The notes below the pieces were generated by a model. It was not told where the DNA came from, made no database searches, and worked only from the letters and a program-made list of their open reading frames with translations. Made by a program: the position numbers and the translations under genes. A DNA stretch of 5,873 bases from Collinsella sp. (lineage in GTDB: Bacteria; Actinomycetota; Coriobacteriia; Coriobacteriales; Coriobacteriaceae), in contig JAUMNV010000054.1 of assembly GCA_031295725.1 (NCBI GenBank), forward strand, positions 1 to 5,873, written 5' to 3'. Positions 4,783 to 5,873 of the stretch are shown here, piece by piece (position 1 is the stretch's first letter; every line of letters begins with the position of its first letter).

Positions 4783-5873
4783 GTGTATCTCAAGTCCCTC
4801 ACGCTCAAAGGGTTCAAGTCGTTTGCCGACCGCGCCCATATGACGTTTGAGCCGGGCCTGACCGTCATCGTCGGTCCCAACGGCTCGGGAAAATCGAACA
4901 TCTCCGACTCGATTCTGTGGGTCCTGGGCGAGCAGAGCGCCAAGCAGCTGCGCGGCCAGGCCATGGAGGACGTTATCTTCTCGGGCTCGTCGGCTCGCAA
5001 GCCGGTGGGTGTCGCCGAGGTCACGCTGGTGCTCGATAACTCGGACCATATGCTGCCCGTCGACTTTGACGAGGTCGCCATCACCCGTCGCATGTATCGC
5101 TCGGGCGAAAGCGAGTACCTCATCAACTCGAGTCCGTGCCGCCTGATGGACATTCAGGACATCCTGCACGATTCGGGCCTGGGCAAGGATACACATTCCA
5201 TCATCAGCCAGGGCAAACTCGACGCCATCTTGCAGAGCCGCCCCGAGGAGCGCCGCGCCCTTATCGAGGAGGCCGCTGGCATCTCCAAGCATAAGCGCCG
5301 CAAGGAGCGTGCGCTCAAAAAGATTAAGTCGATGGACGAGCATCTGACGCGTGCCCGCGACATCAATAAGGAAATCGCCCGTCAGCTGCGACCGCTGGGG
5401 CGTCAGGTCGATCGCGCGCGCAAGTACAAAGAGCTGTCCTCGCGCGCGAACGAGCTTACGCAGATGCTGGCTGTCGACGAGCTTCGTTCGCTGCAGTCGC
5501 AGTGGAACGACCTGGAGAGCCGCTCCAAAGAGGGCGCGGCCGAGCTTGAGCTTGCGCAGTACCGCTTGGGTGAAAAGGAGCGCGAGCTCGAGAAGCTCCA
5601 GGTCATGCTTGAGGAAAAGGGCCTGTTTGTGGGCGACCTGGGCGAGCAGCGCCGCCATATGCAAGATGTGGTCGGCCGCATTAACTCCGATATGCGCCTG
5701 CTCGAGGAAAAGGGCCACAACATGGTGTCGCGCCTGTCCGATATGCGCGGGCAGATTTCGAGCTCCGAGCATCAGCGTCGTCGCGTGGTCGAGGAGCTCG
5801 AGGACGCGCGTGCCCAGCTTGAGGAAGTGACCGGTGCGCACATGCAGGCCCAGGAGGACGTTGACGCCGCTGG
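4783..5873 (+). CDS. smc: Chromosome segregation protein SMC, N-terminal part (partial)
   Basis: 363 complete codons are present without a stop; the gene runs off the window (full SMC is about 1,180 aa). SMC dimers with ScpA/ScpB organise and help segregate the chromosome. The start MYLKSLTLKGFKSFADR is diagnostic. Walker A is GPNGSGKSN (31-39), followed by WVLGEQSAKQLRG (46-58) with the R-loop Arg57. The Q-loop is SIISQGKLDAIL (139-150) with Gln143. PEERRALIEEAAGISK (154-169) leads into the first long coiled coil, which runs to the end of the window with charged heptads and no Pro-rich breaks. The GTG at 4783 follows GAGG (4775-4778), a rather short 4-base spacing, and lies 10 bases after rnc. 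Signature C and Walker B motifs lie beyond the window. Confidence 0.95.
   Translation, partial: MYLKSLTLKGFKSFADRAHMTFEPGLTVIVGPNGSGKSNISDSILWVLGEQSAKQLRGQAMEDVIFSGSSARKPVGVAEVTLVLDNSDHMLPVDFDEVAITRRMYRSGESEYLINSSPCRLMDIQDILHDSGLGKDTHSIISQGKLDAILQSRPEERRALIEEAAGISKHKRRKERALKKIKSMDEHLTRARDINKEIARQLRPLGRQVDRARKYKELSSRANELTQMLAVDELRSLQSQWNDLESRSKEGAAELELAQYRLGEKERELEKLQVMLEEKGLFVGDLGEQRRHMQDVVGRINSDMRLLEEKGHNMVSRLSDMRGQISSSEHQRRRVVEELEDARAQLEEVTGAHMQAQEDVDAA

Noticed and set aside
4753..5841. Long minus-strand open frame opposite smc
   Set aside because: It is a shadow of the GC-rich codons of smc, whose plus-strand frame has unmistakable Walker A and Q-loop motifs.

Overview
This window is a compact, entirely plus-strand block of housekeeping genes from a moderately GC-rich bacterium. 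Ten protein genes fill nearly all of it: the end of recG, then rsmD, coaD, a SepIVA/DivIVA-like coiled-coil gene, a DUF177 (YceD-type) gene, rpmF, plsX, acpP, rnc and the first part of smc. The gene order, the SepIVA-like protein and the sequence character suggest an actinomycete-type bacterium, most likely class Coriobacteriia (Collinsella or a relative). That assignment is an inference; no rRNA is present to confirm it. I see no mobile element, CRISPR array, tRNA or rRNA.

Region 1-1205 holds recG (3' end), rsmD and coaD. They are coupled by an ATGA overlap and an 8-base overlap, so they look like one transcript. Region 1206-2640 starts with a promoter-like box. It holds the SepIVA-like gene and the DUF177 gene (coupled through TAATG), then a second promoter-like box, rpmF (59 aa) and a clear intrinsic terminator at 2610-2639. 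Region 2641-3676 is plsX. Its ribosome binding site begins only a few bases after that terminator, so a plsX transcript has to read through it unless it starts inside it. Region 3677-3800 is a 124-base gap with a promoter-like box and a perfect 20-base palindrome followed by a T-rich stretch. Region 3801-5873 holds acpP, rnc and smc, tightly packed with 3- and 10-base gaps.

The genes serve ribosome biogenesis (rsmD, DUF177, rpmF, rnc), coenzyme A and phospholipid/fatty acid supply (coaD, plsX, acpP) and chromosome or division functions (recG, SepIVA-like, smc). CoaD makes the CoA precursor that donates the phosphopantetheine arm of AcpP, and PlsX uses acyl-AcpP, so these three are functionally linked.

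No large novel system is visible. The points most worth a second look are an Asn in place of a catalytic Asp in RNase III, terminator-like hairpins directly before plsX and before acpP, an acyl carrier protein with NSL instead of DSL at its modification site, and a locus order that mixes actinobacterial and Firmicutes arrangements without the usual fab genes.
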